Shown piece by piece: positions 1 through 9,044 of a DNA stretch of 64,000 nucleotides. The translations under genes were made by a program, and so were the position numbers. The DNA is taken from contig CAVVHH010000002.1 in NCBI GenBank assembly GCA_963748005.1, positions 496,001-560,000 on the forward strand, given 5' to 3'. The DNA comes from CAILZL01 sp963748005 (GTDB taxonomy: Bacteria > Pseudomonadota > Gammaproteobacteria > Steroidobacterales > Steroidobacteraceae). Numbering within the stretch: position 1 is the first letter of the stretch; each line of letters starts with the position of its first letter. The notes beneath the pieces are model-generated. The model was not told the DNA's origin. It did no database searches and saw nothing but the letters and a program-made list of their open reading frames with translations.

Positions 1-16
1 CCCTAACCTAGTGCCA

Positions 17-112
17 GGCACCGTTTACGCGCGGCACCTACGCGCGCGCCCGGAGCGCCGCCAGCGCCCCGACCGTAAAGTCTGCTGCTTGGCAGAAGAC
101 ACAAACGGTGCC
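17..112. repeat. Imperfect palindromic intergenic element
   Basis: GGCACCGTTT at 17-26 is matched by its inverted copy AAACGGTGCC at 103-112, and the intervening DNA is rich in GC and CGCG steps. A similar CACCGTTTACG-like stretch occurs near 1905. This looks like a small dispersed repeat rather than a gene. No coding frame is supported here. Confidence 0.35.
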
Positions 113-182
113 GGGTCATAGGCTCTTATCATTGAGGACCACTGCCCTCAGGCCTTCGGCCGGCACGGTTCAAATAAGACAA

Positions 183-1733
183 TTAAGCAACAGGTCGGTC
201 GATATCGTAGCGCCCGACCCGGCCCACCTTGTTCAGCGCGGTCTGCACATCGGGTCGTGACTTGACGGCTTCAAAACGTTCGCGGAGCAATCTTTCCAGT
301 GGCGTTTCATACGTGCGAACAGCGAACTCCTGCATATCCAGAAGCGCCAAAGGTCGTGCGTCCACATCTTCAAGCCGCTTGATCAAGACCTGTGCAGCTT
401 CGTCGAGGAAATTTGCGACGAGCAGGGCATCAGAGTACGTGCTCGCTGCATCTTTTTGATGACTATGCAAATACGACATCGCCGCGTCGGCTAATTTCGC
501 GTCCTGCTTCTGATATGCCGTCACAAACTTCACGTATTCCAGTTGCATTCGTCCAAATGGGCTGGCGTTTTCCACCTTTGAAATCGCGACCAGCGCCTCA
601 TCCGATCGGTTTAGTTCCATCAATAGTTGTGCAAGGTTAATTGCCTGACTCACATTCTCCTGTCCATGTTCATTCATGCGTGCGGCCTGCGTGAACTGAT
701 TGATGGCGTCTTGCGAACGACCCAGACGCACGAGCGCTCGCGCCCGGTTGTCCATTATCCAGGGCAGCCTGTCATCGATGTCATCGAAAGTTGGTTGGTC
801 CTTTTTTCCATTCGTTATCGCAGCGATCGCCGTGTCCGCTATTTTTACGACTTCCGCGTATTGGCGAGCAGCGAGCAGCAAGTATTGCAGTTCAACCATA
901 TGTTCAAGCTTGCGGGGTTCTTTACCAGCTGTGGCCCTCAACAGCGCGATTTCCAGATTCAAGCCTTCTTTCACATCAAATTGGGCGGGATCGGTCTCCA
1001 GAACGGAATAGAAGCGCGCATCGGCCTGAATCTGGATCAGTTGGCGCGCAGAACTAACGTGAGCAGCCACCTCGGCGGCACGCTCCAGTTGATTGCGTTC
1101 AATCAACGCAAGCGCCAGTTCACGCCAAAGAAATCCTGGTTCGCGACCGTCTCCCACTTTCCAGTACTTGTTGTACAAGGCGCTCAGGAGATTGAAATTG
1201 AGGTCAGGGTCCGGCAATTTCCTGGCCTCAGAAACCATTCGAAACACGAATCGATCGGAAAGGGTGTCGAGCGCATCCGGCCAGGATTTTACGATGGTGG
1301 TCAGGGCGAGCACGGCGTCGGTGAAGTCTTCCAGCATATATGCTGCTCGGATTCTTTCCATCCAGTCATCGCCCGTCGCCTGCGACATTTCACTCGCCTG
1401 CACAAAAAAGGCGTGTGCTTTCTGCCATTCCTTCAATTCGCGCGCGGCGTACCCTGATGCATAAAGAACAGCATGTTGTAATTTGCCGTCGAGCTGCACA
1501 AAACCGGGATTTGCGATTATTTTTTGCAGCGCTGGTTCGGCGCGGACAAAGTCACCTTGGCTCATAAGGTCGAACGCTTCACGAACGGCGTCTTGTAAAT
1601 TAGTGTTCGCGTCTGGAGCGGGTTCACTAGTCTCGACGGCGGCCCTGATGTTGAATGCTGGCTGCAACAGGTAAAGCCCAAAAACACCAGTAAAAAATAT
1701 CAATTTGTAGATCTTGTTTATTCTTGTAGCCAT
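183..1733 (-). CDS. Exported TPR-repeat protein of unknown role
   Basis: A protein of about 516 residues begins MATRINKIYK, followed by a hydrophobic segment (LIFFTGVFGLYLL) that acts as a signal peptide or membrane anchor. The rest is helical and Ala/Leu rich with tetratricopeptide-like pairs, for example around DNRARALVRLGRSQDAINQF and ALYNKYWKVGDG. Such proteins scaffold protein-protein contacts in the periplasm or at the membrane, but no partner is apparent. The inner ATG at 1733 is preferred because GGAG and GAGGG lie just before it, while the upstream ATG at 1781 has no ribosome site. No neighbouring operon partner is evident. Confidence 0.75.
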   Translation of the reverse strand: MATRINKIYKLIFFTGVFGLYLLQPAFNIRAAVETSEPAPDANTNLQDAVREAFDLMSQGDFVRAEPALQKIIANPGFVQLDGKLQHAVLYASGYAARELKEWQKAHAFFVQASEMSQATGDDWMERIRAAYMLEDFTDAVLALTTIVKSWPDALDTLSDRFVFRMVSEARKLPDPDLNFNLLSALYNKYWKVGDGREPGFLWRELALALIERNQLERAAEVAAHVSSARQLIQIQADARFYSVLETDPAQFDVKEGLNLEIALLRATAGKEPRKLEHMVELQYLLLAARQYAEVVKIADTAIAAITNGKKDQPTFDDIDDRLPWIMDNRARALVRLGRSQDAINQFTQAARMNEHGQENVSQAINLAQLLMELNRSDEALVAISKVENASPFGRMQLEYVKFVTAYQKQDAKLADAAMSYLHSHQKDAASTYSDALLVANFLDEAAQVLIKRLEDVDARPLALLDMQEFAVRTYETPLERLLRERFEAVKSRPDVQTALNKVGRVGRYDIDRPVA

Positions 1734-2008
1734 TCCCTCAATCTCCGTTTTGGCTTGTGTAGTCCAAGCACGATTTGGCATCTTTTGGACAGCCTATTAA
1801 CGAGAGCCCTGCATGTTTCGCTGAGAGAATAGCGCAGCGGGCTGAGTGGCTGCCAGAAGTACTGGTCACCCACGTTGCGAATATCCTCGAACCCACTCAT
1901 CCAGCACCGTTTACGGCGCGTAATGTCCGAACAGGGTTGACCTGTGCACTGCCGAGCATCTGACCGGGGTGCTTCGCAACACCCCGGCACCTTGGATGCA
2001 CATGGACC

Positions 2009-2581
2009 TCACTGCACCGGAATCATCACGTGCTGGTAAGGAGTGCCCGCCCACATGATGTAGGGCGTCGTCGTATCGGGATCGGCATTCTTCGGATAGG
2101 TGTCGTAATAACTGGCATCGGCACCGACGATCATCACGTGCGGTCCGGTTGTGATCCAGTGATTGTTCGCGGATGGCTTGGTCGCATACGGATCGGTATT
2201 GCTTGCATCCGTGCCGCCGGCCAGCATGTACATGAAGCCAATCTTTCCCGCAGTCGGCGCCGTGTGTGCAATCCATGCATGCACCCAGTCCATCGAGTTC
2301 TTGTCCATGCACATGGGATCAGGCCCCGGTGTTTCAGGATTGTCGGCCATACAGGTGAAGCCATTCTTTCCCTGTCGCACAGTCCGCATCTTGCCGCTGG
2401 CATCCATCGCCACCACGGTAGCGGCCTGTGCCACCCTGGCGGGTGCGGCCTTCATGGCGCTGGCGATAATTTCCTGGTCAGTCATCGGCGCTTTGGTATC
2501 TGCAGCCAGCGCACCAAAGCTCAGGACAACGAGCGAGGCCATCACTGTGGAGTGGCGGCTCGCAAACTCAACTTTGCACAT
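2009..2581 (-). CDS. Secreted protein of unknown function
   Basis: 190 residues with an N-terminal signal sequence (MASLVVLSFGALAADT after a short basic lead) and a soluble mature part. The mature part carries a Cys-containing NGFTCMAD segment, PMCMDKNSMDWVHAW, and a Gly/Tyr/Met-rich end (IGFMYMLAGG, TTTPYIMWAGTPYQHVM). I do not recognise a characterised family, and no catalytic motif is visible. The ATG at 2581 is preceded by GGGAGGG, which supports it. It probably acts in the periplasm or outside the cell. Confidence 0.7.
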   Translation of the reverse strand: MCKVEFASRHSTVMASLVVLSFGALAADTKAPMTDQEIIASAMKAAPARVAQAATVVAMDASGKMRTVRQGKNGFTCMADNPETPGPDPMCMDKNSMDWVHAWIAHTAPTAGKIGFMYMLAGGTDASNTDPYATKPSANNHWITTGPHVMIVGADASYYDTYPKNADPDTTTPYIMWAGTPYQHVMIPVQ

Positions 2582-2918
2582 ACATTAGCCCTCCCGTTCT
2601 GATTTTCTTCACACGCTTCCGGGATAGCTCTCTGCCAACGCTCGCAACGAACCACACCGGATCGCGTACCGCGCGCTTACATTTCGCGGGCGGACTATAG
2701 GCTTACGAACGCGGCGAATCCATCGGGGAAAAGGCGCTGGAGCGTCGGCCCACCGGCGCTCAGTGGTGCGATGTCGATGGCGACCCAAAACGGGCATTGA
2801 CCCTGGACGACCGACCCTGCACCATCCGTTGACAGCGCTCGCCAACCAGACGAATCACGCAGCGGCGAGGGTGAACACAGATCGGTAGCTTTCTGACGGG
2901 TTTATCTGCGGGGGATGT
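2582..2918. other. Intergenic, nothing convincing
   Basis: Spacer between divergent genes. It should hold promoters for both directions, but I see no clear -35/-10 pair, tRNA or stable hairpin. A 78-codon reverse frame here is Arg/Pro rich and looks non-coding. Confidence 0.4.
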
Positions 2919-3809
2919 ATGGCGATTAGCGCTCAGTCGGTCGTTGACCGGATTCAGAAACAGCTGGGGCAGGCGTGGAAGAACTCCTCCGTCGATGCCT
3001 TTCTGGCAGGCAAGCCCGACACGGTGGTCAAGGGCATCGTGACTACCTACGCGCCCAGTCTTGAGGTGCTGAAGAAGGCCGTCGCCAGCGGCAAGAACAT
3101 GGTCATCAGCCGTGAATCACCCTGGTGGGTACGCGATCGATCGCAGATACGACCGGGGACCGGCGGCTTCGGCGCCGACACCCAGCCGGCGTCGTCTGGG
3201 CAAGCACCGGGGAGTCCGGATTCCATGGAAAAAGATCCAGTGTATCGCGCCAAGCGCGACTACATCGCCGCCAACAACATGGTGGTGTACCGATTGTTCG
3301 ACAGCTGGAATGCACGCCAGCCGGATGCGCAATTGCAGGGGCTGGCCAAGGCGCTGGGCTGGGAGAAAAACTACGCGGCGTCCGGTGGCGTGCCCTGGGC
3401 GACCAACAATGGTTTCTTCGAGATTCCGCCTGCGACCCTGGCGCAGACCGCGCAGAACATCAAGAGCACGCTCAAGATGAAGAACATCCGAGTGGCCGGC
3501 GATCCCAAGATCACCATCCGGAAAGTCGGCCTGTCGCACGGCATGTACTTTCTGCCCGATCTGCAGAAGCTATTGGCCGAACCGAATGTGGACCTGGTGG
3601 TGATGGGCGAGCCGCAGTGGGAAAACGAAGTGTGCCAGTACAGTTTTGACCTGCATGCTGCCGGTGTCAGGAAAGGATTGATCCTGCTGGGGCAAGAGGT
3701 GTCCGAAGAACCGGGCAGCGGTGAAATGGCCACCTGGCTGAAATCGTTTGTCAAAGAAGTACCGGTGGAGTGGATTCCAACGGGTGAAGCTTCGTGGATG
3801 CCGTACTGA
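2919..3809 (+). CDS. NIF3-like protein, degenerate metal site, no signal peptide
   Basis: 296 residues, clearly paralogous to the next gene: VVDRIQKQLG against VVDRIKANLG, VASGKNMVISRES against NAGLNMVIVHEP, and a shared ending (VPVEWIPTG against VPIQFIPTT). NIF3/DUF34 proteins bind a dinuclear metal centre through conserved histidines. Here those positions read R65, F127, S129, N131 and a Gln near the C-terminus, where the neighbour has His. It may therefore be a non-metal homologue or a partner subunit. A TAG stop lies in frame just upstream, so no signal peptide has been missed. GGGGGA precedes the ATG. Confidence 0.8.
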   Translation: MAISAQSVVDRIQKQLGQAWKNSSVDAFLAGKPDTVVKGIVTTYAPSLEVLKKAVASGKNMVISRESPWWVRDRSQIRPGTGGFGADTQPASSGQAPGSPDSMEKDPVYRAKRDYIAANNMVVYRLFDSWNARQPDAQLQGLAKALGWEKNYAASGGVPWATNNGFFEIPPATLAQTAQNIKSTLKMKNIRVAGDPKITIRKVGLSHGMYFLPDLQKLLAEPNVDLVVMGEPQWENEVCQYSFDLHAAGVRKGLILLGQEVSEEPGSGEMATWLKSFVKEVPVEWIPTGEASWMPY

Positions 3810-3847
3810 CGGGATTGGCACTTGTTGAAGAACCGGTTCTTAATTTT

Positions 3848-3969
3848 TTCACCTCTCCCCTTGTCCCGCGGGATTTCCTTCGGTCATGGGAGAGGTCGAG
3901 CTTAGCGAGGGTGAGGGGTAGTTGCAGTTTGTTTCACGCTCACCCTGCCCTGTCCCTCAGGGAGAGGGG
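3848..3969. repeat. Palindromic CCTCTCCC/GGGAGAGG intergenic repeat, copy 1
   Basis: CACCTCTCCCC is followed by CATGGGAGAGGTCG, then TCACCCTGCCC and a CCCTCAGGGAGAGGG hairpin. The same CACCCTGCCCTCTCCCT core recurs near 30550 and 63264, so this is a dispersed intergenic repeat. It lies between the two NIF3-like genes and may attenuate transcription between them. Confidence 0.6.
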
Positions 3970-4019
3970 ACGCTAGGGAAGTGAATTGGTATTGATGAAT
4001 TGGTACTGGGGAAATTCTC

Positions 4020-4898
4020 ATGAACAACATTTCAAGAAGACAGTTCGCACAGCTTGCCGGCGCGGGCATGGTTGCCAGCAATCTGAACAGCGGCGTCGCC
4101 CTGGGGCAGAACGCGAAAAAACTCACCGCGAAGGAAGTGGTGGATCGCATCAAGGCGAATCTCGGCATTCCCTGGAACTACAACACCTATCGTGACACGT
4201 TCAAGATCGGTGGCCCGAACTCGGTGGTCACCGGTATCGCCAGTTCCTTTGGCGCCAACCTGCGGGTGCTGCAACTCGCCAACAACGCGGGCCTGAACAT
4301 GGTGATTGTTCACGAACCGACGTTCTGGAGTGACGGCGATCGTCTCGATCTGGTGAAGGACGATCCACTGTACAAGGCGAAGCTGCAATGGGCCGAACTC
4401 AACAATATCGTGGTGTGGCGCATTCACGATCACTGGCATGCGCGCAAGCCTGACGGTATTTCCACCGGCTGGATCAAGGGCATGGGCTGGGAACAGTATG
4501 TGGTCAACGGCAACCTGAACGATTTGAAGATCCCCGAGACCACGCTGGGTGAACTCGCCAAAGAGGTCGCACGCAAACTCGAGACCAGAAGCATCCGTGT
4601 AGTCGGCGATCCATCACTCAAGGTATCGCGCATTCAGCGCAGTGGCCGCGCGGTTGCGCAAATCATGAACAACCTGCCGAACTTCGATTGCCTGATCAGC
4701 AGCGACAATCGCGAATACGACACCTATGAGTACATGCGCGATGCGGTTTTCAACGGCGAGAAAAAGGGCGCGATCTTTGTCTCGCATTCCTCCGGCGAAG
4801 ACCTGGGGATGAATGAGTTCGCCAGCTGGCTGAAGCCGATTGTTCCGGAAGTGCCGATCCAGTTCATCCCGACTACGGATGAGTTCTGGACGGTTTGA
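4020..4898 (+). CDS. Tat-exported NIF3-like metal-binding protein
   Basis: 292 residues. The N-terminus NNISRRQFAQLAGAGMVAS is a twin-arginine signal ending near ALGQ, so the folded, metal-loaded protein should reach the periplasm. The NIF3/DUF34 fold is suggested by VVDRIKANLG, H98-E99 (VIVHEPTFW), the RIHDHWH cluster at 135-140 and a C-terminal SHSSGED (HxxxE), which resemble the family's metal ligands. Most NIF3 proteins are cytoplasmic, so Tat export is unusual. The reaction is unknown. The non-metal paralogue lies just upstream on the same strand and the two are probably co-expressed, although a repeat separates them. Confidence 0.82.
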   Translation: MNNISRRQFAQLAGAGMVASNLNSGVALGQNAKKLTAKEVVDRIKANLGIPWNYNTYRDTFKIGGPNSVVTGIASSFGANLRVLQLANNAGLNMVIVHEPTFWSDGDRLDLVKDDPLYKAKLQWAELNNIVVWRIHDHWHARKPDGISTGWIKGMGWEQYVVNGNLNDLKIPETTLGELAKEVARKLETRSIRVVGDPSLKVSRIQRSGRAVAQIMNNLPNFDCLISSDNREYDTYEYMRDAVFNGEKKGAIFVSHSSGEDLGMNEFASWLKPIVPEVPIQFIPTTDEFWTV

Positions 4899-4904
4899 TT
4901 GAAC

Positions 4905-4926
4905 AGGGACGGCTTGAAGCGTCCCT
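4905..4926 (+). terminator. Possible intrinsic terminator
   Basis: A 7-bp stem AGGGACG/CGTCCCT with an 8-nt loop, followed by ATTGTTT, begins seven bases after the stop of the Tat-exported NIF3-like gene. The stem is short and the T-tract is interrupted. Confidence 0.4.
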
Positions 4927-5007
4927 ATTGTTTGATGCATCACTCGAAAATACGCATTGGGGAGTACGTTGCAAAGCCGGTAAATCAATTCCACATTGGA
5001 GGTCTGT

Positions 5008-5397
5008 ATGGGTCTCAAGGATCTGGTGTCGAATGTGAAGAGCAGCGCGGGCGCACTCGGCGACCTCGCTGGTGACAAACTGACCGAGTGGCTGATCGAG
5101 TACAAGAAGGCAACCGATACGCTTGAAACGCTCGGATTCGTGATTGGCAAGTTTGCAGTCAGCATGGGCTTGCCGCCCGAAGTACATACGACTCTGTCAG
5201 GCAAAATTTCCGCCATCCACAAGGAAAATATCGAGCAACTGATCAAGCAGCATCAGGACGATGCGACCACAGTCATGCTGTTGAAAGCCCTGCTGGTTGC
5301 CAGGAAGGTTTCAGATCACATTGAAGGCAAGCTTGACGGAGTTACCTTGCACATCACGCTGGGTGCGCTGCCAGGCGTTAATGTCGAGCTGCACTGA
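5008..5397 (+). CDS. Small helical protein of unknown function
   Basis: 129 residues from ATG 5008, chosen because GGAGG lies six bases upstream; an in-frame TTG at 4996 has no such site. The start MGLKDLVSNVKSSAGALGDLAGDKL is amphipathic. The middle is helical (AIHKENIEQLIKQHQDDATT) and the C-terminus has beta-like DGVTLHITLGALPG. There is no signal peptide or obvious motif. It sits alone between the NIF3-like pair and an exported methyltransferase. Confidence 0.7.
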   Translation: MGLKDLVSNVKSSAGALGDLAGDKLTEWLIEYKKATDTLETLGFVIGKFAVSMGLPPEVHTTLSGKISAIHKENIEQLIKQHQDDATTVMLLKALLVARKVSDHIEGKLDGVTLHITLGALPGVNVELH

Positions 5398-5472
5398 CTT
5401 CCTGATCGGCAGGGCCGCCAATCAGAGCTTCCTGTTCGCGGCGGGTGTTTGAAAGCAATCTGGAGGTCCTTC

Positions 5473-6312
5473 ATGCCACGGCATCTCATGAACGTCGCAG
5501 CTGTTGTGCTGCTGTGTGTCTGCAGCAGCGCGGTGTACGCCAGGGAACGAGCCGATTGCGATCGCGCTTATCAGCCGAAATTCGGTCAGCCCGGGAAAGA
5601 TGTGGCCTGGGAGCCAACCATTGAACCCATCGTCGACGCCATGCTCAAGATCGCCAACACCACACCGCGCGATCTGGTCATTGATCTGGGTGCGGGCGAT
5701 GGCGCCATCGTGATCGGCGCGGCAAAACGGTTTGGCGCACGTGGCATCGGCATCGAATACAACCCGGATCTTGCCAGGCTCGCGCAGTGCTACATCGAAG
5801 TGGAAGGCCTGACTGGCAAGGCGCAGGTCATTCGCGGCGATATTTTCGAGTACGATTTCAGCAAGGCGACCGTACTGACGCTGTATCTGTACCCGGAGCT
5901 GAATGTGCGCGTGCGTCCCCTGATTCTGGACATGCGGCCCGGGACACGAGTCGTTTCCCACAGGCATCCCATGGGCGACTGGAAACCCGATAAAAAAACG
6001 GACGTGGATGGCGATGATGTGTATTTCTGGATCGTGCCCGCCAAAGTTCAGGGCAAGTGGACCCTGTCGGAACGCAGCGGTGGGTCAACGCTCACCATGG
6101 CGCTGGATCAGAAGTTTCAGGAACTCAGCGGCAACGTGCAGATATCCGGCAAGCAATATGGCTTGCAAGGCCAACTGCGTGGCGCAGAGATCACACTTGG
6201 CTTTCGTGATGAAAACAATCTCGAACGCAAGCTGACGGGCAAGGTGGACAACGGCCGAATGACCCTGAGCGAAGGTCAACGCCAATATCAGGCGACCCGT
6301 CTCGTTCCGTAG
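5473..6312 (+). CDS. Exported class I SAM-methyltransferase-like protein
   Basis: 279 residues from ATG 5473 (GGAGG upstream). A Sec signal (MNVAAVVLLCVCSSAVYA) is followed by a class I methyltransferase half: VIDLGAGDGAIVIGAAKRFG is motif I, GIGIEYNP is motif II, and AQVIRGDIFEYDF comes next. After about residue 200 a second, beta-rich region (LTMALDQKFQELSGNVQISG) resembles a lipid-binding or barrel-like extension. SAM is cytoplasmic, so a methyltransferase behind a cleavable signal is odd. The hydrophobic stretch might instead anchor it facing the cytoplasm. The substrate is unknown. Confidence 0.78.
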   Translation: MPRHLMNVAAVVLLCVCSSAVYARERADCDRAYQPKFGQPGKDVAWEPTIEPIVDAMLKIANTTPRDLVIDLGAGDGAIVIGAAKRFGARGIGIEYNPDLARLAQCYIEVEGLTGKAQVIRGDIFEYDFSKATVLTLYLYPELNVRVRPLILDMRPGTRVVSHRHPMGDWKPDKKTDVDGDDVYFWIVPAKVQGKWTLSERSGGSTLTMALDQKFQELSGNVQISGKQYGLQGQLRGAEITLGFRDENNLERKLTGKVDNGRMTLSEGQRQYQATRLVP

Positions 6313-6644
6313 AAGAGGTGATGATCGCCTGCGTGCGCGAACATCACTGCCGCTCGGGCTCACTTTTGTCCGACTCCCATGCGCTCTCAAGTACACGGTC
6401 TTCATGTCGCAATCATCTGCCGAAGACCTTAGGGTGGAATTCGCCAGCGGCTAGAAGCCGATCGTTCGGGGACGGCTCCGGCCATCACTCTTTGATTCGC
6501 AGCATCATTGGAAAAATGTGATCGGCAGTACGCTGCAAAATAAAGGACGACACCGAAGCTTAAATTTATGGTTGGCAGCGGTGTTTCAATCTGGAGATCG
6601 GGACCATAGGTGATAGTGTCGACCACTCAACATAGGGGGAATCC
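6313..6644. other. Intergenic, no gene recognised
   Basis: No plausible coding frame, tRNA or strong hairpin. It must contain the promoter and leader of the downstream hydrolase, which ends in an unusual G-rich ribosome site (AGGGGGA at about 6634). Confidence 0.35.
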
Positions 6645-8036
6645 ATGCGCGTCGATATCAAAGCGTTATTAATCCTGTCTTTGCTTGCTTCTGCTTCCTC
6701 GCTGCATGCGCAGGAAGCTGCGCAGAGACCGCAACCTGCGGCTGGCGCCGCCGCACCGCAGAATCCGCGGAACATGTCTGGACCGGTACAAAGTGACAAG
6801 TTCCAGACCCAGTATGTGCGACTGGGGCAGCAAGGTGAGGGGCTGCTGTACAAGCCGGCGACGCCCAGTCCCAAGTCGCGTATTGCATTGGTGTTTACTC
6901 ATCCGGGCGGCAACAACTTCATGGCGCCGATCGGCCGCGAGCTGGCCAGCCGCGGCTATCTCGTGATGAACGTTAATTATCGTGGTGACGCAGACGCTGG
7001 CGTGGATGCGCAGCTGCCAACCCTGTCGCAGGCCATCGGCTACTTGCGGGGTCTTACGGGTGTGCAGCGCGTGATCGTGAGCGGACACAGTGGTGGCGCT
7101 CACGAGATGACGTTGTATGAAAACGTTGCCGAACATGGCGCAGCTGCCTGCAATGGGCCGGAGAAAATCTATCCCTGCCAGACAAAGGGGCTGGACGGCC
7201 TGCAGAAGCCTGATGGCCTGATCCTGCTTGATCCGCCGCTCGGCGCTTTCCATGAGATGAGCTCGCTCGACCCGGCAGTGGATAAGGACGTCAATGTCCG
7301 CAATGCCGGCCTCGACATGTTTGCCGCAGCCAACGGTTACGACGCAGCAGCCAGGCGCGGGCACTATTCGGCGGATTTCGCCAAGCGTTTCTATGCAGCG
7401 CAGGGCAAGCGCAGCAACGAGGTCATTGCTCACGCTGTCGCACGCCTGCAAGCGGTGGATCAGGGCAAGGGCCGGTACATCAACGATGAACCGCTGGAGA
7501 TTCCCGGCCTGGGCGTGAACGCCGGCGGTGCGCGACTCTATCAATCTGATCCCGCATTCGCCGCTCATACCAAGACGCCGCATCTGTTGCTGAAGGCGGA
7601 CGGAAGCCGTTCCGATCAGATCATCCAGTCGGTTCGCTCACCTGCGTCTCAGGCGGGCGACCTGCGTGTGCTGGGTGCTTCAAGCGAAGCAACCACCCTG
7701 CGCGGCTATCTGGCGCACTCAGCCATCCGTACTACAGCAGATTACGCCATCACTGCCGACGACATCACCGGTGTGGACTGGCGCTCGGCATTTGATTCCG
7801 CACCCGGGAATGCCTATGGCATCACTGTGCCGACGCTGGTTCTGGCAATGGGGTGCCATTACCTGATGGTTCCAGCCGAACTGATTTACGATCGCCTCGC
7901 TTCGAAGGACAAGACTTATGCCGCAGTTGAAGGGGCGACTCACGGGTTCTCGCCGTGCAAGCCGGAGTATGGCGACACGATGAAGCGGACCTTCGACTTC
8001 GCTGATGAATGGCTTTCCAAAGACGGACGCTTTTAA
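6645..8036 (+). CDS. Secreted alpha/beta-hydrolase
   Basis: 463 residues with a signal peptide (ALLILSLLASASSLHAQ). The alpha/beta-hydrolase fold is marked by the oxyanion-region strand LVFTHPGGNN, the nucleophile elbow GHSGG with Ser149, and a late VEGATHGF with His433 as probable catalytic base. An insert of about 150 residues between strands carries paired Cys (ACNGPEKIYPC) that could form a disulfide in the periplasm. The substrate is unknown, probably an ester or lactone. A paralogue at 50476-51768 shares the order of these blocks but has replaced the terminal His region. AGGGGGA precedes the ATG. Confidence 0.85.
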   Translation: MRVDIKALLILSLLASASSLHAQEAAQRPQPAAGAAAPQNPRNMSGPVQSDKFQTQYVRLGQQGEGLLYKPATPSPKSRIALVFTHPGGNNFMAPIGRELASRGYLVMNVNYRGDADAGVDAQLPTLSQAIGYLRGLTGVQRVIVSGHSGGAHEMTLYENVAEHGAAACNGPEKIYPCQTKGLDGLQKPDGLILLDPPLGAFHEMSSLDPAVDKDVNVRNAGLDMFAAANGYDAAARRGHYSADFAKRFYAAQGKRSNEVIAHAVARLQAVDQGKGRYINDEPLEIPGLGVNAGGARLYQSDPAFAAHTKTPHLLLKADGSRSDQIIQSVRSPASQAGDLRVLGASSEATTLRGYLAHSAIRTTADYAITADDITGVDWRSAFDSAPGNAYGITVPTLVLAMGCHYLMVPAELIYDRLASKDKTYAAVEGATHGFSPCKPEYGDTMKRTFDFADEWLSKDGRF

Positions 8037-8061
8037 TCAAGCACGGTTTTTTCCAAACGAT

Positions 8062-8088
8062 GGCACTGACAGCAACACTGTCAGTGCC
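8062..8088. terminator. Bidirectional terminator hairpin
   Basis: A perfect 11-bp inverted repeat GGCACTGACAG/CTGTCAGTGCC with a 5-nt loop lies between two convergent hydrolase genes, with T-rich DNA on its left side. Confidence 0.65.
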
Positions 8089-8138
8089 GTGTGCGCGAAC
8101 CTTTGCACATGATGAAACGTGTGCCGGCGGTTCCCGCA

Positions 8139-9044
8139 TCAGCGATGATGCGTAGCAAAAAACTCCAGCACTTGCGGCAGCATCGGCGGAATCATCGACA
8201 TGTGTGTGCCGTCGGGGATCTCGATGTAAACGGGATCGAGTCCCGCAGTTTTCAATCTGGCAACACCTTCCTGCGCTTCAGCGCCATGGAATGCGGTGTC
8301 CATTGAACCGGCGCCAATGATCAGCGGAATGCCCTTGAGTCGCTGTGCCGGATAGTCCACGTAGCCGAAGCCACCTGACATGACGCCCAGACCCGCCCAC
8401 TTGTCCGCATATTTCTGACCCAGGTACCACGTGCCCATCCCGCCCATGGAGTGACCCATCAGATAGATGCGCGAGGTATCAACGTTGTATTCCTTCTGCA
8501 CCAGCGCCAGCACGTTCATCACGTCCTTTTCGCTCAGCTCGTTAACTTTCGCGGCCTCTTCGGGTGTCCACTTGGGCCGTCTCTGTCCGACGAGGTTCGG
8601 TGCTACGCCGGGATATTCCACCGCAGGGTACCGTGGGGTGAACATGGCGCCATATGCGCCAAATTCGTCGTAGCCAAACGGCGTAACAAAAATGAATCCA
8701 TATTTTTCCAGCAGATCAGGCGTGCCATACGCAGGCCTGAAGAAGTAGGTCTGTCGTGCGCCGGCACCGTGCAGTGCAATAACCAGCGGCAACTTTGTTT
8801 TGCCGTCGTATTTCTTTGGCACGTACAGGTGATAAGGTGATTCGACTTTGGCCTCTGCGAAATAGTAGTGACGCTCCTGATCACCGGTGGCACCCGGAGT
8901 CTGCGGCTGTCTGGCCAGTTCTTCGCTCGACATCGGCGGCGGCCTCTGTGCACCCATGCCCTCGGTCACGGGGGTCTGGGCCAGACCCAGAGATGAGAGC
9001 AGGCTGGCTGCGAACGCTGTGCACGCCCCTATCCTGATGTTCAT
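8139..9044 (-). CDS. Secreted esterase, feruloyl esterase / PHB depolymerase-like
   Basis: 301 residues with a Sec signal ending at LGLAQ. Motifs typical of the secreted esterase D/depolymerase group are LPLVIALHGAG (oxyanion), YLMGHSMGG with nucleophile Ser199, GAGSMDTAFHG with Asp249, and PDGTHMSM with His281, so the triad is complete. It should hydrolyse esters of polysaccharide side chains, phenolic acids or polyesters outside the cytoplasm. It converges on the upstream hydrolase gene across a shared terminator. AAGGGGAT lies before the ATG. Confidence 0.87.
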   Translation of the reverse strand: MNIRIGACTAFAASLLSSLGLAQTPVTEGMGAQRPPPMSSEELARQPQTPGATGDQERHYYFAEAKVESPYHLYVPKKYDGKTKLPLVIALHGAGARQTYFFRPAYGTPDLLEKYGFIFVTPFGYDEFGAYGAMFTPRYPAVEYPGVAPNLVGQRRPKWTPEEAAKVNELSEKDVMNVLALVQKEYNVDTSRIYLMGHSMGGMGTWYLGQKYADKWAGLGVMSGGFGYVDYPAQRLKGIPLIIGAGSMDTAFHGAEAQEGVARLKTAGLDPVYIEIPDGTHMSMIPPMLPQVLEFFATHHR

